NCBI RefSeq assembly: GCF_965208485.1
Contig: NZ_OZ242344.1
Coordinates: 2,232,001 to 2,296,000, forward strand
Source: Poriferisodalis sp965208485
GTDB lineage: Bacteria; Actinomycetota; Acidimicrobiia; Acidimicrobiales; Poriferisodalaceae
Length of the DNA stretch: 64,000 bases
Direction of reading: 5' to 3'
Program-made: the position numbers and the translations under genes
In this document: piece after piece, positions 61,051 to 64,000 of the stretch
How the letters are laid out: each line of letters opens with the position of its first letter
Numbering within the stretch: position 1 is the stretch's first letter
Notes under the pieces: generated by a model
What the model was told of the DNA's origin: nothing
Databases searched by the model: none
What the model saw: the letters and a program-made list of their open reading frames with translations, nothing else

Positions 61051-62225
61051 CCCTGGTGATCGACAACATCGCCGAGCTGGTCACCAACGATCCCGAGCTG
61101 GGCGACGGCCCGCTGGGCGTCGTGACCGATGCGTCGCTGGTCATCGACGGCGACACCGTGGTGGCGGTGGGCCCGTCTGGGGCCGTCGCAGATGAGCGTC
61201 TCGACGCCGGCGGCCGCTGCGTGCTGCCCGGATTCGTCGACTCCCACTCCCACCTGGTGTTCGCCGGCGACCGGGCCGAGGAGTTCACCCGGCGGATGGC
61301 CGGCGAGCCCTACGACGGCGGCGGCATCCGGGTCACCACCGAGGCCACGCGCAGCGCGGGCCGGGATGCTCTGGCGGCCTCGCTCGATCAGCGGCTGGCC
61401 GAGGTGCACCGGGCCGGCACCACCACGGTGGAGATCAAGACCGGTTACGGCCTGTCGCTGGACTCCGAGATCGAGCTGGCTTCGCTGGCCGCAGACGCCA
61501 CGCCCGAGGCCACGTTCTTGGGCGCCCACTTGCTGCCTCACGAGTACGAGGGACGCGCTGACGACTACATCGACCTGGTGTGCGGGCCGATGCTGGAGGC
61601 GGTCAAGGACCGCGTCCGCTGGATCGATGTGTTCTGCGAAACCGGCGCCTTCAACGTCGAGCAGTCCCGGGCAGTGCTCGAAGCTGGACGTGCCGCCGGA
61701 CTGGGTTTGCGCGTGCATGGCAACCAGCTCGGCCACGGGCCGGGAGTGCAGCTCGCCGTCGAGATGGGTTCCTCGTCGGTCGACCACTGCACCTACCTCT
61801 CCGACGACGACATCGAGGCTCTTGCGGGCAGCGACACCGTGGCCACGTTCCTGCCGGCCACCGACTTCTCCACCCGCCAGCCCTACCCCGATGCCCGGCG
61901 GGCGATTGACGCCGGGGTCAAGGTGGCGATGGCCTCGAACTGCAACCCCGGTTCCAGCTACACCACGTCCATCTCGTTCTGCATTGCCATGGCAGTGCGC
62001 GACATGGGCATGACCATCGACGAAGCCGTCGCCGCAGTGACGGTCGGCGGAGCAGTCGCGCTGGGCCGGACTGACGTTGGGCGGCTCACCAACGGCAGTC
62101 CGGCTCACGTGACCATCCTGGACGCGCCCAGCCGCTACCACCTCGCCTACCGGCCCGGCGTCCCCTTGATCTGGCGCACCTTGGGAGCCGACTACCGGCT
62201 CCCGCCCGCCGTTGACCCGACGTGA
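61047..62225 (+). CDS. hutI: imidazolonepropionase
   Basis: The 392-residue amidohydrolase starts at ATG 61047, overlapping the hutF stop. Signature elements: FVDSHSHLVFAGDRAEEF, TVEIKTGYGLSLDSE, LRVHGNQLGHGPGV, SSVDHCTYLSDDDIEAL and ASNCNPGSSYTTSI. It opens the imidazolone ring to give formimidoylglutamate. Last hut gene of the operon. Confidence 0.93.
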   Translation: MTLVIDNIAELVTNDPELGDGPLGVVTDASLVIDGDTVVAVGPSGAVADERLDAGGRCVLPGFVDSHSHLVFAGDRAEEFTRRMAGEPYDGGGIRVTTEATRSAGRDALAASLDQRLAEVHRAGTTTVEIKTGYGLSLDSEIELASLAADATPEATFLGAHLLPHEYEGRADDYIDLVCGPMLEAVKDRVRWIDVFCETGAFNVEQSRAVLEAGRAAGLGLRVHGNQLGHGPGVQLAVEMGSSSVDHCTYLSDDDIEALAGSDTVATFLPATDFSTRQPYPDARRAIDAGVKVAMASNCNPGSSYTTSISFCIAMAVRDMGMTIDEAVAAVTVGGAVALGRTDVGRLTNGSPAHVTILDAPSRYHLAYRPGVPLIWRTLGADYRLPPAVDPT

Positions 62226-62267
62226 TCCCAAGATGACAGAACAGAAAGAGCAGAAAGAGCAACAGCC

Positions 62268-63731
62268 ATGACCAACACGATCCCCAATCCGACAGGGCAC
62301 AACCAGTGGTACCCCTTCGCCAACCGGCCCCTGCCGCCGGAGGTGGAAGGCCAGGCGGTGAACCCGGCCGCCATCCCGGTGTTCGACGCAGTGCCGCTGC
62401 CGGCCCACGCTCGATTCGTGGTGGTCGGCGCAGGCGTGCACGGGCTGTCGAGCGCCTACCACCTGGCCATGTACCTCGAGCGCACCGGCAAGGGCTCGGG
62501 CAGCGACGTGGTGCTGATCGACAAGCAGGGCCCGGGCGCAGGCGCCACCGGGCTGGCGTGCGGCTGCGTCCGCAACATGTACATGACCGGTCCGCTGCAC
62601 GCGATCCTGCGAGCCAGCGTGGAGGTGTGGGAGTCGGACCCGGTGAATCTCGGCTTCCAGCAGGTCGGCTACGTGTCGGTCGGCGAGGCGAACCAGACCG
62701 ACGACTACCTCAAGCTGCAGGGGTCCCAGGCGGCCAGCGGCTATCCCTCTGACGTCTACACCGGTGCGGAGGCTCGCGCCTTTCTCACCAACCTGTGGCC
62801 CGACTTCAAGACCGAGAACTGTGATGTGGTGCTGCACGAGCACCGCTCCGGCTACGCCGGCACCCACCTCGCGGTGTGGGGCCTGGACCAGAAGTGCCGG
62901 CAGTGGGGCGTTCAGCGGACCTACGGCGCCACCGTGACCGGCTACGAGTTCGACAACTCCGGCTCGGTGACCGCGGTCGAGACCACCCAGGGTTCGATTG
63001 CCTGCGAACAGGTCATCGTGGGCGCGGGGGCGTGGACGCCGACGCACTGGGAATGGCTGGGCGGCCCCAGCCACCTCGACGTGGTGTATCCCGACGGTCA
63101 TGTCGAATCCCAGATGGATATGTGGACGTACTGGCGGCTGCTGGAGGGCGAGGTGCTGCTGCCTCCCGGCGTCGACTTCCGCACCGCCCAGCACCGCGAC
63201 TCGCCGGTGCTGCACGTGGAGCTCATGAACACGCCGGTGTACTCGCCCGACGGCCGGTTCCTCAAGGACCACTTCTACACCTACACCCGTTACGCCGCGG
63301 AGCGGGTGGGCGCACCCGGCCTGCAGGGCGGCACGATCCCGATCAAGATCGGTCCGCGGGCCGCCGTGGAGCCATACGGCCACCTGAACGACGAGTACCA
63401 GGCCGAGGAATGGTTCGCGGATTACTACTGCGCCACGCTCGGCATGCTGTTCAAGCGCCTGGAAGACCTGCGGCCGTACTTCAAGGAGCGCCGCAACGGC
63501 GGCATCGGGGCGTTCACCCCCGACAACGTGCCGGTGTTCGACTACGTGGCCGACAACGCTTGGGTGATCGCCGACTCCAACCACGGGTTCAAGATGATCG
63601 GGGTGGGCAAGCTCACCGCCGAGATGATGGTGCACGGCGACAAGCCCGACGAGCTCAAGCCGTTCACGCTGGACCGCTACCGCACGGGCGGTACCTTCGG
63701 CGACCGCAACTCCAACTGCCCCTGGGTGTAG
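62268..63731 (+). CDS. FAD-dependent oxidoreductase (DAO/sarcosine oxidase-like)
   Basis: The 487-residue protein starts at ATG 62268 after a purine-rich leader with repeated CAGAAAGAG. The FAD motif is FVVVGAGVHGLSSAYHLA (49 on), with GATGLACGCVRNMYMTG and a C-terminal NAWVIADSNHGFKMIGVGKL that closes the flavin site. Family members oxidise N-methylated or D-amino acids. It is 42 bases after hutI and may be co-transcribed, suggesting an amino-acid-derived substrate; this is inference. Confidence 0.82.
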   Translation: MTNTIPNPTGHNQWYPFANRPLPPEVEGQAVNPAAIPVFDAVPLPAHARFVVVGAGVHGLSSAYHLAMYLERTGKGSGSDVVLIDKQGPGAGATGLACGCVRNMYMTGPLHAILRASVEVWESDPVNLGFQQVGYVSVGEANQTDDYLKLQGSQAASGYPSDVYTGAEARAFLTNLWPDFKTENCDVVLHEHRSGYAGTHLAVWGLDQKCRQWGVQRTYGATVTGYEFDNSGSVTAVETTQGSIACEQVIVGAGAWTPTHWEWLGGPSHLDVVYPDGHVESQMDMWTYWRLLEGEVLLPPGVDFRTAQHRDSPVLHVELMNTPVYSPDGRFLKDHFYTYTRYAAERVGAPGLQGGTIPIKIGPRAAVEPYGHLNDEYQAEEWFADYYCATLGMLFKRLEDLRPYFKERRNGGIGAFTPDNVPVFDYVADNAWVIADSNHGFKMIGVGKLTAEMMVHGDKPDELKPFTLDRYRTGGTFGDRNSNCPWV

Positions 63732-63751
63732 CCGCTGACCGAGGGCCGATC

Positions 63752-64000
63752 TCAGGCGTTGTCCTCGGCAGTGCGCAGCGCCGTGTCCAGTAGCTCTCCG
63801 AGTCCAATTGCTTGTGCCGTGTGCGCGAGGTCGGCGAGATCGAGCACGGAGCGCTGTGCTCTCAGGATGCCGATGACATCACGCCATTGGCGTTCCGAAA
63901 CAGATCCGCCTGCCTGATACCACTCCAATTTGCGCAGCACTTGGGAGGCGGGAGCGCTCACCCACAGGTACTGGGGCGGTTCTTCCCTTACCAAGATGCG
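63752..64000 (-). CDS. hypothetical protein, 5' end beyond the window
   Basis: The readable part (to TGA 63752) is VSAPASQVLRKLEWYQAGGS then SERQWRDVIGILRAQ and DLADLAHTAQAIGLGELLDT. Proteins with VLAKLEWY..GG..SDRQWRDV are small nucleotidyltransferase-like or toxin-associated hypotheticals in many bacteria. The N-terminus, and so the start, lies off the right edge. Confidence 0.6.
   Translation of the reverse strand, partial: RILVREEPPQYLWVSAPASQVLRKLEWYQAGGSVSERQWRDVIGILRAQRSVLDLADLAHTAQAIGLGELLDTALRTAEDNA

Noticed and set aside
60987..63635. A very long minus-strand open frame (about 880 codons) opposite hutF, hutI and the FAD oxidoreductase
   Set aside because: Its composition (His, Gly, Arg, Val rich) is the mirror of GC-rich third positions of the real genes on the plus strand, and it has no recognised motif.

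Overview
The window is GC-rich DNA with GTG starts, AGGAGG-like ribosome sites and many ATGA/GTGA stop-start overlaps. Secreted proteins with cell-wall-binding repeat 2 (CWB2), fibronectin III (FnIII) and RCC1 repeats sit beside actinobacterial-style catabolic operons. This fits a high-GC actinobacterium, and an Acidimicrobiia-like lineage is my best guess; that placement is inference from gene families, not from a marker gene.

Layout. 0-4.1 kb: a large secreted CWB2/FnIII/metallopeptidase gene split by a 16-G homopolymer. 4.1-11.4 kb: accessory DNA with an IS1182-type element carrying a nested IS3-type element, a collapsed AbrB/PIN toxin-antitoxin pair and several AAA+ ATPase genes, whole, duplicated or chimeric. 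11.4-16.6 kb: a leftward operon of phenylacetyl-CoA epoxidase-type genes (paaA-D-B-C) followed by a molybdenum hydroxylase large subunit. 16.6-25.5 kb: a 1643-residue CWB2/FnIII surface protein, a methylthioadenosine deaminase/phosphorylase pair and a Usp-like/receiver fusion. 25.5-31 kb: degraded genes and IS remnants around an ArsR-VOC-VOC fusion. 31-37.8 kb: a mostly ordinary block (LLM flavin oxidoreductase, 3-hydroxyisobutyrate dehydrogenase-like, 2OG-Fe dioxygenase, flavin-binding proteins, GFA protein, SH3-like secreted protein, Phd/VapC pair). 37.8-47 kb: a very accessory stretch with CTAG-bounded palindromic elements, an IS1380-type element, an AAA/DUF4143 gene, a decayed second hutH, a decayed amine oxidase and several toxin-antitoxin genes. 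47-53 kb: a 21-repeat RCC1-like secreted protein, another AAA/DUF4143 gene and tRNA-Ser(UGA). 53-64 kb: RidA, a second copy of a toxin-antitoxin pair, a haloalkane dehalogenase-like hydrolase and a complete-looking histidine-degradation locus (hutH-iclR divergent from hutU-peptide deformylase-hutF-hutI), then an FAD oxidoreductase.

Three things stand out. First, the hut operon runs through HutF, which makes N-formylglutamate, yet has no recognisable HutG; a peptide-deformylase-family protein sits exactly where the N-formylglutamate deformylase is needed, translationally coupled to hutF. Second, there is a family of roughly 100-110 bp palindromes that begin and end in CTAG, often abut one another or IS elements through a shared CTAG, and mostly keep a central CTGACCTGC(GG) core; one subfamily shares its arm with the IS1182-type element and shows paired compensatory changes. 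Third, the poly-G tract splitting a signal-peptide-bearing surface protein looks like a phase-variation switch, although an assembly error must be excluded because several other genes here also carry single-base frameshifts.
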